From contig JBFWRV010000019.1 in assembly GCA_050248715.1 (NCBI GenBank), positions 1 to 64,000 of the forward strand: 64,000 nt of DNA, given 5' to 3'. Below, one piece after another: positions 8,601-16,247 of this stretch. Each line of letters starts with the position of its first letter. The first letter of the stretch is position 1. Source of the DNA: AWTP1-13 sp050248715. GTDB taxonomy: Bacteria > Pseudomonadota > Alphaproteobacteria > Rhizobiales > Hyphomicrobiaceae. Below the pieces are notes generated by a model. It was not told where the DNA came from and did no database searches. It saw nothing but the letters and a program-made list of their open reading frames with translations. Both the position numbers and the translations under genes were made by a program.

Positions 8601-10437
8601 CTGGACGACGGAGCGCCATCGCGAGAACGCCAAGCACTCCGTCGTCTTCCATGCCGACGACGTGTCGGCGGAGGTGGGCAGGACGGTCGCCGAGGCCGAT
8701 CTCTACGTGCAGCAGCTTGCGCAGCTGATGAAGCGCAAGGCCAAGCCGCACCGAAACCACCCCTACTGGCGGGGTGCCCTGGCCTCCTATCACGAGGCGA
8801 CGGGCAGGAAGCTCAACCTCGATGAATGGCGGCTCGTCCTCGGCCTGCCGGACCCCGCAACGCACGAGAGCTGGGTTGCCGACTGGGTGGTGGAGACAAT
8901 CCGTTTCGCCATGTTCGGACGCCTGCCCGCGGTGCGCCCCTGGCACCCGCGCTGGCCCGACTATCGGCATATCCTCACGCGGCTGCAGCCATTCCTGGGC
9001 GGCCGGGACAAGCGGCTCCTGATGATCTCGGACGCCCCAACGGTCTTCACGGCGTCTCTGGCAGACAACGGCGAGAGGGCTGTACGCATCCGCACCACGC
9101 GGTTCCTGGCCCATCCGGCAGACATCTACGAGCCCATGGCCGCCCAGTTCGACCAGTGCCTGCTCGAGCTCACCGAGAATGATCTCGCCAAGATGGACGA
9201 ACTCATCGACCGCATCGCGTCCCTCGTGAAGACCGGCGGCGAGATCCTGGTCGCTATCAACAACCGGCGCGGCACGAGCGATGCTCGGGAGTTTACCAGG
9301 AGCATCTCCCTTCACGCGCCCCGCCTGCTCCGGCCGGCGGCAACCACCAGCGAGGTCCACTTCGTCCCGGCCAGCCGGTTCCGCTGGGGCGTGTTCCGCG
9401 CCATGATGCGGCTGGGATCGGCCGCCCGGAGGAACCCCACCTCGGGAATCCCGATACTGGTGGCCACGGGATGGTTCCTGGGCACCAGCTGCTTCCTGTC
9501 GAACATCCTCACGCGTGGCATGCGCAAGACGCCGCGAGGGCTCGCTTCGAGCGTGCTATTCGTGCTCAAGGCCAACAGCGAGATCGGGCGCGATGCCTAC
9601 AAGTATTCCGCGGCTCGCATTGTCCGGCAACGGCAACGCCGGCGGCACGGCATCGACGATGCCGTGCGCCTGAAAGCCGCGCGAGGTCGCACCTTGCCGG
9701 CCAGCGGCACGCTCATGGGCCTGCACGAGACCACCAAGGGCCTCGCCGCGCCGATCGAAGCCACGGCCCCGGCGACGCCCGGGTTGCGGGCGATGCGCGC
9801 GGTGGACCTGAAGCGGGAGGTCGGCGTTGCCAGCCTCGGCCTCACCACCAACGCGATCTGGCATGACGACCCCAGGAGCCTCGTGTTCCTGCTCGCCCGC
9901 TACAAGTTTGTCGCCAAGATGCTCAAGGGCCGGCGCTTCGTCGGCGAGGTGGGGTGCGGCGATGCCTTCGGCACGCGCCTCGTCCTCCAGGAGGTGGAGC
10001 AGGTTGCGGTCTACGACTTCGACTCCCGGCTCATCGAGGATGTTCGCCAACGCCGATCCGAGCGGTGGCCGCTCGACGCCCACGTGCACGACATCGTGAC
10101 GGAGGTCCTCCCCCAGAAGCATGACGCCATCTACAGCCTCGACATGCTGAACCGCATGCGCGGTGAGGACGAGCACGCGTATCTTTCCAACCTGCGTAGC
10201 TCGCTGGAGCGGGACGGAGTGCTCATCATCGGCACGCCGTCGGCCGAGTCGCAGGTTTATTCCGCGCCCAACGGCGGCAGCGATACCGGCAACTGCAAGA
10301 GCGGCGACGCGCTGAAGGCGCTGCTGGAGCGCTATTTCGACCGCTGCTTCCTGTTCTCCATGAACGACGAGGCCGTGCATCCGGGCTTCCATCCCATGGC
10401 GCACTACCTCTTCGCGATCTGCACGGGCGCGAAATGA
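5668..10437 (+). CDS. 1589-residue protein: duplicated glycosyltransferase-like module plus SAM methyltransferase
   Basis: A very long protein with three parts. Residues ~30-610 and ~693-1285 are two copies of one module; matching blocks include LPTLLAPGN, AAALPC, WHPRWPD, the CDYSFVPEMCPSG stretch and the FHADDV stretch. The first half of each module looks like a GT-A-type glycosyltransferase (a central hydrophobic strand ends in ADY or SDY, which could stand in for DxD). The second half reads like the late strands of a degenerate methyltransferase (LLKPDAPVLLLV, LVKTGGEILVAI), and each copy ends with a hydrophobic stretch (about 583-605 and 1261-1280). A Pro-rich linker (~613-692) joins them. 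Residues ~1385-1589 are a canonical class I SAM methyltransferase with VGEVGCGDAFG at ~1423. I recognise no named family for the repeated module; the glycosyltransferase reading is inference. Start ATG 5668 follows the epimerase stop; the end overlaps the next gene (ATGA). Confidence 0.8.
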   Translation: MDVLAREDRSIEAGLHAPATVPGRAPPSAVKLALPAWGHRYVRQFLDVCLPTLLAPGNIPALAAALPCEFVLFTGREDAAEVAEHPAWHRLAALCPARIECIDDLVFDRSHAITITGAYTRAVRSAGAATCDTCFIFLAADYVLADGALANVLARVRDGASAVLAGNFQTVAEDMGPALRRRADGNGVAAIPPRELLGLGLSHLHPASALATVGGIGHQRDQNRLFWRVDGSTLIGRFYLLHMIAVRPEVSDFEISSACDYSFVPEMCPSGKIAVITDSDEYLAVEMQPRAAVPGEAGWGALAPRDLAASLSRWTTRQHRENAAHTVIFHADDVPAGVGRVIAEADDFVAATARRLTAEPQPHRHHPYWTGGIALQRALSPNPPADARPHDAAGRAGLLGFLWRLRLSGFGRPPSVRSWHPRWPDFRLPAETLARRFGDASTHMLVVSRAPETFRTWKPTPNCRVRSTDVERLAAGAAPSSPPGASFDACIVVQCGEPTKTTAAALARVPGLLKPDAPVLLLVTGSTGDDLALIDPQQASSVGSAIDAGAHAVEAEFVRASWLRRTVQGAVLRLGRTARERGVPFLVLAAPVLCVLVPLSAACNRLCLRSTRRAPRRGRCSSLMLTLHRRATRNEPATPPAAQVDVAAPMPDTHEPPRQSDRTALPPSLSRFSEPQQGTALPIPRRQTPPKQIKLILPVWGYKFVRTFLEQGLPTLLAPGNVPALAAALPCRFVILTSYEDAPYLQAHPAFRRLCETCRTEIRYIDHLITGTNYSTTITLAYTEEVRETGTAVTDTAFFFLVSDYIVADGSFANILKRMMSGASGALVGNFQVVEEDALPWLHEQLNRSPLSLSLSARDLMRWGLSHLHPTVIANTVNHHLSHNDHTNRLFWRADGNSLVGRFYLMHMICIRPEVAEFTIGSACDYSFVPEMCPSGNVDVVTDSDEYLVMEIQARAHEAKFLRPGVLKQARLAKTLSGWTTERHRENAKHSVVFHADDVSAEVGRTVAEADLYVQQLAQLMKRKAKPHRNHPYWRGALASYHEATGRKLNLDEWRLVLGLPDPATHESWVADWVVETIRFAMFGRLPAVRPWHPRWPDYRHILTRLQPFLGGRDKRLLMISDAPTVFTASLADNGERAVRIRTTRFLAHPADIYEPMAAQFDQCLLELTENDLAKMDELIDRIASLVKTGGEILVAINNRRGTSDAREFTRSISLHAPRLLRPAATTSEVHFVPASRFRWGVFRAMMRLGSAARRNPTSGIPILVATGWFLGTSCFLSNILTRGMRKTPRGLASSVLFVLKANSEIGRDAYKYSAARIVRQRQRRRHGIDDAVRLKAARGRTLPASGTLMGLHETTKGLAAPIEATAPATPGLRAMRAVDLKREVGVASLGLTTNAIWHDDPRSLVFLLARYKFVAKMLKGRRFVGEVGCGDAFGTRLVLQEVEQVAVYDFDSRLIEDVRQRRSERWPLDAHVHDIVTEVLPQKHDAIYSLDMLNRMRGEDEHAYLSNLRSSLERDGVLIIGTPSAESQVYSAPNGGSDTGNCKSGDALKALLERYFDRCFLFSMNDEAVHPGFHPMAHYLFAICTGAK
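5755..7497 (+). repeat. Internal module, copy 1 of 2, within the giant protein gene
   Basis: Codes for residues ~30-610 of the giant protein. It matches 7744-9519 along its whole length with the same block order, so it arose by in-frame tandem duplication of about 2 kb rather than by domain shuffling. The DNA copies have diverged, so the event is old. Confidence 0.85.
7744..9519 (+). repeat. Internal module, copy 2 of 2, within the giant protein gene
   Basis: Codes for residues ~693-1285, the second copy of the module. Its N-terminal half is more acid- and aromatic-rich (FFFLVSDYIVADGS) and it keeps every conserved block of copy 1, so both copies may be active. Confidence 0.85.
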
Positions 10438-11084
10438 CGCTGCCGCGGGCTTCAGGACACTCGGCGCCGATGCGCATCGGCATCGACTTCGACAACACCA
10501 TCATCACCTATGATGACGTGTTCCGCGCGACTGCGCTCCGGCGCTGCCTCATCAAGGAGGATTTCGCCGGGCGCGGCAAGCAGGCAATCCGTGACCATAT
10601 CCGGCTGCTGCCGGACGGCGAGATTGCCTGGCAGCGGCTGCAGGGGCAGGTCTACGGCAAGGGCGTTGCAGAGGCGGCGATGTTTGCGGGCGCCGGCCAA
10701 TTCCTCGATCGCTGCCGCAGGCAGGGGCTTCCGGTCGTGATCGTCAGCCACAAGACGGAGTACGGCCACTACGATCCCGACCGCGTCAATCTGCGGCGCG
10801 CTGCGCTCGACTGGATGACGGCGCGCGGCTTCTTCCGCGACTATGGGCTTGCGGTGGACGACGTCTTCTTCGAGAGCACACGGGCAGAGAAGCTGCAGCG
10901 CATCGCCGCGCTGGCGTGCACCCACTTCATCGACGACCTCGAGGAGGTGCTGACCGATCCAGGCTTTCCCGAGCAGGTGTCGCGGATTCTTTTCTCGAAC
11001 GCGGCGGGTGCCGCGCACGGGGCAGCCTACGTCGCCTGCCGCAGCTGGCGCGAGATCGAGGAGCACGTGTTTGAACGCGCCTGA
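10434..11084 (+). CDS. HAD-superfamily phosphatase-like hydrolase
   Basis: A 216-residue haloacid dehalogenase-type protein. Motif I is DFDNT with nucleophile Asp18 and acid/base Asp20; motif II is the Ser of VVIVSHKTEYG; motif III is the Lys in STRAEKLQRI; motif IV is the Asp pair in HFIDDLEEV. All catalytic positions are present, so it should be an active phosphatase, plausibly removing phosphate from a sugar phosphate in this pathway, as GmhB does in heptose synthesis. The ATG overlaps the stop of the giant gene (ATGA). A start at 10470, giving MRIGIDFDNT, is also possible and would remove 12 poorly conserved residues. The substrate is unknown. Confidence 0.85.
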   Translation: MTLPRASGHSAPMRIGIDFDNTIITYDDVFRATALRRCLIKEDFAGRGKQAIRDHIRLLPDGEIAWQRLQGQVYGKGVAEAAMFAGAGQFLDRCRRQGLPVVIVSHKTEYGHYDPDRVNLRRAALDWMTARGFFRDYGLAVDDVFFESTRAEKLQRIAALACTHFIDDLEEVLTDPGFPEQVSRILFSNAAGAAHGAAYVACRSWREIEEHVFERA

Positions 11085-12102
11085 GACAGGTCTCGCCCAG
11101 GCGAGGGACGTGGCGCACAGGCTCGCCGGCGCCGGGGCCCAGGTGCGCCATGTCGTCGCCGGCGGCCGCAACAGCCGCATCTATCACGTGCGCCAGGGCG
11201 GCCGCGAGCTCTGCCTCAAGCAGTACCCCTCCAGGCGCGATGATCCCCGCGACCGCTTGTCGACCGAGGTGGGCGCGCTGCGGCTGATGGCGGAGAACGG
11301 CGTCGCGGACGTGCCGCGCGTGGTCGACGTCGACCGCGACCGCAACTATGCGCTGCTGACGTGGATCGACGGGGCCGAGGTCACGAGCGTTGCCGATGCG
11401 GACATCGACGCCGCCGTCGCCTTCCTGGCGGCCGTGCACGCGCTGCGCGCGGCGCGGGACGCGGCACAGCAGCCGCTGGCCGCCGAAGCCTGCCTATCGG
11501 GCCAAGAGATCGAGCGCCAGATCCGCGAGCGCCTGGATCGGCTCGGTGGGGTGTGCGGCGACGAGCCGGCGCTTGCCGCCTTCCTGCAGCGCGACTTCGC
11601 ACCGAAGCTCTCCCGTACGCTCACCAACGCGCGCACGGCAACCGCAACCGACGTCGCCGACCTCGATTTTGCGCAGGACCTGCCGCAGGACTGGCGCAGT
11701 CTGGTTCCCTCCGACTTCGGGTTCCACAACAGCTTGCGCCTCAGCGACGGCTCGCTCGCCTTCCTCGACTTCGAATATTTCGGCTGGGACGACCCGGTGA
11801 AGCTGACAGCCGATATTCTCCTGCACCCGGGGCGACCACTGAGCGCACCGCATCGCCGCCGCTTCCGGCAGGCGGCCATCCGGACCTACGGAGAGGGACA
11901 GCGCTTCGAAAACCGGCTCAGGGCCTACCTGCCGCTGTTCGGGCTGCGCTGGGTGCTCATTCTGCTCAACGAGTTCATTCCGGAACGCTGGCGGCGCCGC
12001 CAGCTCGCCGGGGCCGGCGAGAGCTGGAGCGAAGCCAAGGCTCGCCAGCTCGGGCTCGCGAAGAGCTTTCTCGCCTCGCTCGATCAGAAGGAGGAGGACT
12101 GA
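11071..12102 (+). CDS. APH/choline kinase-family phosphotransferase
   Basis: A 343-residue protein of the aminoglycoside phosphotransferase/choline kinase fold. Near residue 210 the segment SDFGFHN matches the catalytic loop (Asp base and metal-binding Asn), and FLDFEYFGWDDP follows as the metal-binding DFG-equivalent. The N-lobe Lys is in ELCLKQYPS. In glycan clusters such kinases phosphorylate small polar alcohols or sugars; here it may make a sugar phosphate for the nucleotidyltransferase. I chose the TTG at 11071, because it follows a GATCGAGGAG ribosome binding site and the start overlaps the HAD gene by 14 bases; no ATG fits. The specific substrate is not readable. Confidence 0.8.
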   Translation: MNAPETGLAQARDVAHRLAGAGAQVRHVVAGGRNSRIYHVRQGGRELCLKQYPSRRDDPRDRLSTEVGALRLMAENGVADVPRVVDVDRDRNYALLTWIDGAEVTSVADADIDAAVAFLAAVHALRAARDAAQQPLAAEACLSGQEIERQIRERLDRLGGVCGDEPALAAFLQRDFAPKLSRTLTNARTATATDVADLDFAQDLPQDWRSLVPSDFGFHNSLRLSDGSLAFLDFEYFGWDDPVKLTADILLHPGRPLSAPHRRRFRQAAIRTYGEGQRFENRLRAYLPLFGLRWVLILLNEFIPERWRRRQLAGAGESWSEAKARQLGLAKSFLASLDQKEED

Positions 12103-12105
12103 GAC

Positions 12106-12954
12106 ATGGCAGCAGCCCCGGCAGCCGTGCAGGCACTGAAGCTTGCCACACCGCCACTCGACGAGCGCTCCAGGCACCTGCGCCGCCTGGTGGTGCGCGC
12201 GCTGGAAGGCGGCGAGCGGGGGCACGTGGGCTCGTCCATGTCGCTCGTGGAGATCATGCGCGTGCTCTACGACGACATCCTGCGCTATCGCCCCGCAGAG
12301 CCCAAATGGCGCGACCGCGACCGCATGATCCTGAGCAAGGGCCACGGCTGCATCGCCCTCTACGTCATGCTGGCGGAGAAGGGTTTCTTTCCGCTGGAGG
12401 AGCTCGACAGCTTCTGCCGGCGCGACTCCATCCTGGGCGGCCATCCGGAAGCCGGCAAGGTGCCGGGCGTGGAAGCCTCTACCGGCGCGCTCGGGCACGG
12501 GCTCTCCGTCGGCGTCGGCATGGCGCTCGCCGCACGCATGCAGAAGCGCGACAGCCGCGTGATCGTCGTCATGGGCGACGGCGAGATCAACGAGGGCTCG
12601 GTGTGGGAAGCGGCAATGTGCGCGGGCAAGCACAAGCTTTCCAACCTCACCGCCGTCATCGACTACAACAAGATCCAGTCCGCGGGACCCACGCGCGAAA
12701 TCCAGGATCTCGAGCCGCTCATCGACAAGTGGCGCGCCTTCAACTTCGCGACGATCGATGTCGACGGCCACGACGTGGCGGCCCTGCGCGAGGCCTTCCA
12801 GCAGCTGCCGCTGGCCCAGGACCGGCCGAGCGCCATCATCTGTCACACGGTGAAGGGCAAGGGCATCGCCTTCGCCGAGAACGACGCCAACTGGCATCAC
12901 AAGTCGAAGATCGGCAACGACGTGGTCGCCAAGCTCTACGCCGCACTGGAGTAA
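12106..12954 (+). CDS. Transketolase, N-terminal (ThDP-binding) subunit
   Basis: A 282-residue protein equal to the N-terminal third of transketolase. It carries the ThDP/Mg motif GDGEINEGSVWEAA followed by NK (~155-187), the GHVGSSMS loop and GHGLSVGVGMALA. With the next gene it should form a two-subunit transketolase that transfers a C2 ketol unit between sugar phosphates. The split arrangement is common in archaea and in secondary-metabolite or glycan clusters and differs from the single-chain pentose-phosphate enzyme, so a dedicated biosynthetic role is likely. The ATG is three bases after the kinase stop behind an AGGAGGA site. Confidence 0.93.
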   Translation: MAAAPAAVQALKLATPPLDERSRHLRRLVVRALEGGERGHVGSSMSLVEIMRVLYDDILRYRPAEPKWRDRDRMILSKGHGCIALYVMLAEKGFFPLEELDSFCRRDSILGGHPEAGKVPGVEASTGALGHGLSVGVGMALAARMQKRDSRVIVVMGDGEINEGSVWEAAMCAGKHKLSNLTAVIDYNKIQSAGPTREIQDLEPLIDKWRAFNFATIDVDGHDVAALREAFQQLPLAQDRPSAIICHTVKGKGIAFAENDANWHHKSKIGNDVVAKLYAALE

Positions 12955-12957
12955 GCC

Positions 12958-13908
12958 ATGCGCCAAACCTGCCTCAACATGGTCTACGAACTCGCCAAGC
13001 GTGACGAGCGCGCGGTGTTCATCGGCTCCGACCTGAGTCCCGGCCTGCTCGCCAACATGCAAAAGGAGATGCCGGAGCGCTGGTACATGGAGGGCATCAC
13101 CGAGGCCAACGTGATCGGCATGGCGGCCGGGATGGCGATGGAGGGCTATGTGCCCTACGTCAACACCATCGCCACCTTCATCACCCGGCGCTGCTACGAG
13201 CAGGTCGCGGTCGACTTGTGCCTGCACAATCTGCCCGTGCGCCTGATCGGCAACGGCGGCGGCCTCGTCTACGCGCCGCTGGGCCCCACGCACCTCGCCA
13301 TCGAGGACATCGCCATCATGCGCGCGTTGCCGAACATGACGGTGACGGCGGTGTGCGATGCCAAGGAGATGGTGCGGCTGATGAACTGTACGCTCGACTG
13401 GCCGGGCCCGATCTACATCCGCCTCGCCAAGGGTGGCGACCCCGTGGTGAGCCGCGAGGAGCTGGGCTTTGCCATCGGCAAGGCCATCCCCATGCGCCGT
13501 GCCCGCACCAAGCGCGCCATCGTGCTGATGGCGACCGGCGTCATGACGACGAACTGCCTCAAGGCGGCGGAGCTGCTGGCCAAGGACGGCATCGACGTGT
13601 CGGTGGTGCACTTCCACACCATCAAGCCGCTGGACGAGGAGGCCGTGCTCGAGTTCGCGCGCGATGCCGAGCTGGTGGCGACGGTGGAGGAGGGCGTCAA
13701 GATCGGCGGCTTCGGCAGCGCCGTGGCCGATGTCATGATCGAGCAGCTCAGCACATCGATGCCGCCGCTGCTGCGGCTCGGCCTGCCCGACGAGTTCCCG
13801 CACAACTACGGCCTGCAGGACGATTTGCTCGATATCTACGGGTTGATGCCCGGCCAGATCGCCGCGCAAATCGCCAAGCACGCCAAGAAGAAGGCCAAGG
13901 TGGCGTAG
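12958..13908 (+). CDS. Transketolase, C-terminal (pyrimidine-binding) subunit
   Basis: A 316-residue protein made of the pyrimidine-binding and C-terminal domains of transketolase. The catalytic Glu that activates ThDP is in GITEANVIGMAAGMA (~45-60), followed by RLIGNGGGLVYAPLGPTH and the C-terminal domain with VHFHTIKPLD. It starts three bases after the N-terminal subunit gene, so the two are made together and presumably form a heterotetramer. It ends in a Lys-rich tail. It lies in the middle of the sugar cluster between the APH-type kinase and the RmlD-like reductase, which suggests that carbon-chain rearrangement of a sugar phosphate is one step of the pathway. Confidence 0.93.
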   Translation: MRQTCLNMVYELAKRDERAVFIGSDLSPGLLANMQKEMPERWYMEGITEANVIGMAAGMAMEGYVPYVNTIATFITRRCYEQVAVDLCLHNLPVRLIGNGGGLVYAPLGPTHLAIEDIAIMRALPNMTVTAVCDAKEMVRLMNCTLDWPGPIYIRLAKGGDPVVSREELGFAIGKAIPMRRARTKRAIVLMATGVMTTNCLKAAELLAKDGIDVSVVHFHTIKPLDEEAVLEFARDAELVATVEEGVKIGGFGSAVADVMIEQLSTSMPPLLRLGLPDEFPHNYGLQDDLLDIYGLMPGQIAAQIAKHAKKKAKVA

Positions 13909-13937
13909 AGGAGGCCGGCAAGGCAGGATCGCGCGCC

Positions 13938-14807
13938 ATGTGGCTGCTTGTCGGCGGTGATTCCGAGATCGGCGCGGCGGCGCGAACGAGCTTCGAAGCC
14001 GCAGGTCATGCGGTCGTGGCGACGACGCGGCGGCCCGATCGTGCCGCGACGGGCCGCCCTCTGCTCGAGCTGTCCCAGCCGCTCGGCGACTGGCAGCCGC
14101 CCGCCGGGACGCGCTCGGCCTGCGTGTTCGCGGCCGTCGCCAGGCTCGCGTCGTGCGCCGGCGATCCGCAGGGCTCCGCGCACATCAACGTGACGCAGAC
14201 GCTGGGGGTGATCGAGCGATTGCTGGCGCGCGACATCCACGTCGTGTTCCTGTCGACCAACCAGGTGTTCGACGGCCGCACGCCCGACGTTGCGCCGGAC
14301 GCGCCTGCCAGTCCGGTCAGCGAATACGGGCGGCAGAAGGCGCGCACCGAGGCGGCCTTGAAGGGGCGTATGGCCGATGGCGCGCCGCTGGCGATCCTGC
14401 GGCTCGCCAAGGTGGTGTCGCCCGGTATGGCCTTGATCGACGGCTGGATCGGCCAGCTCGCCGCGGGCAAGCCGATCCGGTGCTTCCGCGACATGATGAT
14501 GGCGCCGACGCCGACGGCTCTGGTCGTGCAGGCGATCGAAGCGCTGATGGCGGACAGGCGCCCTGGCATCTACCAGCTGACGGGGCCGCGTGATGTCGCC
14601 TATAGCGAGGTCGGCCGCTTTCTCGCGCGCCAGATCGGCGCCGATGCCAGCCTTGTTGACGAGGGCAGCGCCGCAGAGGCCGGCCAGCCCGAGGGCGCGA
14701 CGCCACCCAACACCACACTCGACTCGCGACGGCTGCGCGACTTGTACGGGCTCGAGGTGCCGGATGCGTGGGACGTGATCGAGGCGCTGGACGGGCTGCG
14801 CCCGTGA
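13938..14807 (+). CDS. RmlD-like SDR (dTDP-4-dehydrorhamnose reductase family)
   Basis: A 289-residue SDR with a short Rossmann motif GGDSEIGAAA at residues 6-15, the active-site strand VVFLSTNQVFDG and the catalytic YGRQK (YxxxK). The segment ILRLAKVVSP and a C-terminal GIYQLTGPRDVAYSE block fit the RmlD branch, which reduces 4-keto nucleotide sugars with NAD(P)H. It is the last gene of the packed cluster, 29 bases after the transketolase C-subunit, and is followed by convergent DUF1489. Whether it acts on a dTDP sugar is not shown; no rmlA, rmlB or rmlC is visible in this window. Confidence 0.8.
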   Translation: MWLLVGGDSEIGAAARTSFEAAGHAVVATTRRPDRAATGRPLLELSQPLGDWQPPAGTRSACVFAAVARLASCAGDPQGSAHINVTQTLGVIERLLARDIHVVFLSTNQVFDGRTPDVAPDAPASPVSEYGRQKARTEAALKGRMADGAPLAILRLAKVVSPGMALIDGWIGQLAAGKPIRCFRDMMMAPTPTALVVQAIEALMADRRPGIYQLTGPRDVAYSEVGRFLARQIGADASLVDEGSAAEAGQPEGATPPNTTLDSRRLRDLYGLEVPDAWDVIEALDGLRP

Positions 14808-14885
14808 GCCGACACCACCGAAACCCCGTCGATGAGCTTACATACTGCCGGGATGACGTTGTGGGGTCCGCGCGAGGAAGGTCCG

Positions 14886-15326
14886 TCAGAGCAGGCCGAG
14901 CTCGGCGAGCTGCTTCCTGAGCTTGGGCGGCATCGCCACGATGCCGGCGGCGCCGCGCTTCAAGTCCTCGGGCGCCTCGTCGGGGTCGAGATAGCGCCAG
15001 CCCTGGAAAGCGCGCCGGGGTGTGGGCCGCACCGGCACCAGCTCGTTCCTGAAGATCAGCAGGCAGCAGGGGGTGCCGTCGTCCTTGGTGCCCTCGGCGA
15101 TGTCGGCAAGCGGCTGGCGCACCTGGACGAGGCCCTTGATCACCCAGTAGAGCGAGCCGCCATCGAGCAGCTCGTCGCGGCGCTTGGGCGTCTGGAAGGT
15201 GCGATGGAAGAGGCGTGGCTTCTTCTCGCCGGCCTGGCGCTGCGCCTTGAGGCGCTCGGCCTGCCAGCTCGCGACGTCCTCGATGGAATCGCACCCCACG
15301 CACAGCTTGATCAGATGCAGGGTCAT
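14886..15326 (-). CDS. DUF1489 family protein
   Basis: A 146-residue protein of the DUF1489 family, conserved in alphaproteobacteria and without a known function. It starts MTLHLIKLCVG, has an RLKAQRQAGEKKPRLFHRTF segment and a SLYWVIKG core followed by CLLIFRNELVPV. No signal peptide or membrane segment is visible. I chose the ATG at 15326 because an AAGGAG site sits eight bases upstream; an earlier in-frame start at 15356 has none. It is a single gene, convergent with the sugar cluster and divergent from the nicotinamidase-like gene. Confidence 0.85.
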   Translation of the reverse strand: MTLHLIKLCVGCDSIEDVASWQAERLKAQRQAGEKKPRLFHRTFQTPKRRDELLDGGSLYWVIKGLVQVRQPLADIAEGTKDDGTPCCLLIFRNELVPVRPTPRRAFQGWRYLDPDEAPEDLKRGAAGIVAMPPKLRKQLAELGLL

Positions 15327-15460
15327 GCACGCTCCTTGCCGCCTCGCCGTCACCATGCCGACGCGCCCACCGCATCATAGCGATGATGGCGCTTCCGGCG
15401 ACCCCGATGCGGGCATAATCTGGGGACAGTATAGCATCGTCGTCCCGCAAGGAGGGCCCC

Positions 15461-16171
15461 ATGCCGCGCCGCAAGCTGGTTGCCACCGCCGGCGGCGCAT
15501 CGCTCGCATCCTTCATCCCGAAGGCACACGCGCAAGGCAAGATCAAGCCGGGCGCGGAGGCCGCTCTCGTCGTCGTCGACGTGCAGAACTGCTTCCTGCC
15601 CGGCGGCAGCCTGGCCGTGGCCAAGGGCGACGAGATCATCCCGGTGATCAACAGAATTGCCAAGGCCTTCCAGAACGTGGTGCTGACGCAGGATTGGCAC
15701 ACTCCGGGCCACATCTCGTTCGCCTCCTCGCACGCGGGCAAGAAGCCGTTCGAAAGCATCGACGTGCCTTACGGCAAGCAGATCCTTTGGCCGGACCATT
15801 GCGTGCAAGGCACCGAAGGCGCGGCCATCCACAAGGACATCGACATTGCCCACGCGCAGCTCGTCATCCGCAAGGGCCACAACCCCAAGGTCGACAGCTA
15901 CTCCGCCTTCATCGAGGCGGACGGCAAGCTCAAGACCGGCCTCGACGGCTATCTCAAGGGCCGCAACATCGAGACCGTCTACGTCGTTGGATTAGCCACC
16001 GACTTCTGCGTGGGGTGGACTGCGATGGACGCGCGCAAGCTCGGCCTCGCCGCCTACGTCATCGAGGACGCGTGCCGGGGCATCGACACGCAGGGCTCGC
16101 TGGCCGCGGCCTGGAAGGCCATGGAGGCGGCGGGCGTCACGCGCATTCAGTCGAGCGATCTGGCCATGTAG
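15461..16171 (+). CDS. Isochorismatase/nicotinamidase (PncA)-like protein with export signal
   Basis: A 236-residue cysteine hydrolase of the PncA type that should deamidate nicotinamide to nicotinate. The catalytic Asp is in VVVDVQNCFLPGG, the Lys in VIRKGHNPK and the nucleophile Cys in LATDFCVGWTA; metal ligands are in QDWHTPGHISF. Unlike ordinary cytoplasmic PncA it begins MPRRKLVATAGGASLASFIPKAHAQG, a twin-arginine-like leader (RRK, hydrophobic stretch, AHA cleavage site near residue 24), so the mature protein may be periplasmic. An AAGGAGGG site directly precedes the ATG. Nicotinamidase activity is inferred from the motifs; the location is inferred from the leader. Confidence 0.87.
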   Translation: MPRRKLVATAGGASLASFIPKAHAQGKIKPGAEAALVVVDVQNCFLPGGSLAVAKGDEIIPVINRIAKAFQNVVLTQDWHTPGHISFASSHAGKKPFESIDVPYGKQILWPDHCVQGTEGAAIHKDIDIAHAQLVIRKGHNPKVDSYSAFIEADGKLKTGLDGYLKGRNIETVYVVGLATDFCVGWTAMDARKLGLAAYVIEDACRGIDTQGSLAAAWKAMEAAGVTRIQSSDLAM

Positions 16172-16247
16172 CTGCCATCCCGGGCCTTGCACTGCCCTTG
16201 TCCTTTCCGGCCGAGGGCGGATAGCCCGAGAGCCGGACCCAGGGCCG

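Noticed and set aside
11494..13881. A 795-residue open frame on the reverse strand across the kinase and transketolase genes
   Set aside because: It is antisense to three genes with clear families and has His/Val/Asp-rich GC-driven composition typical of shadow frames.
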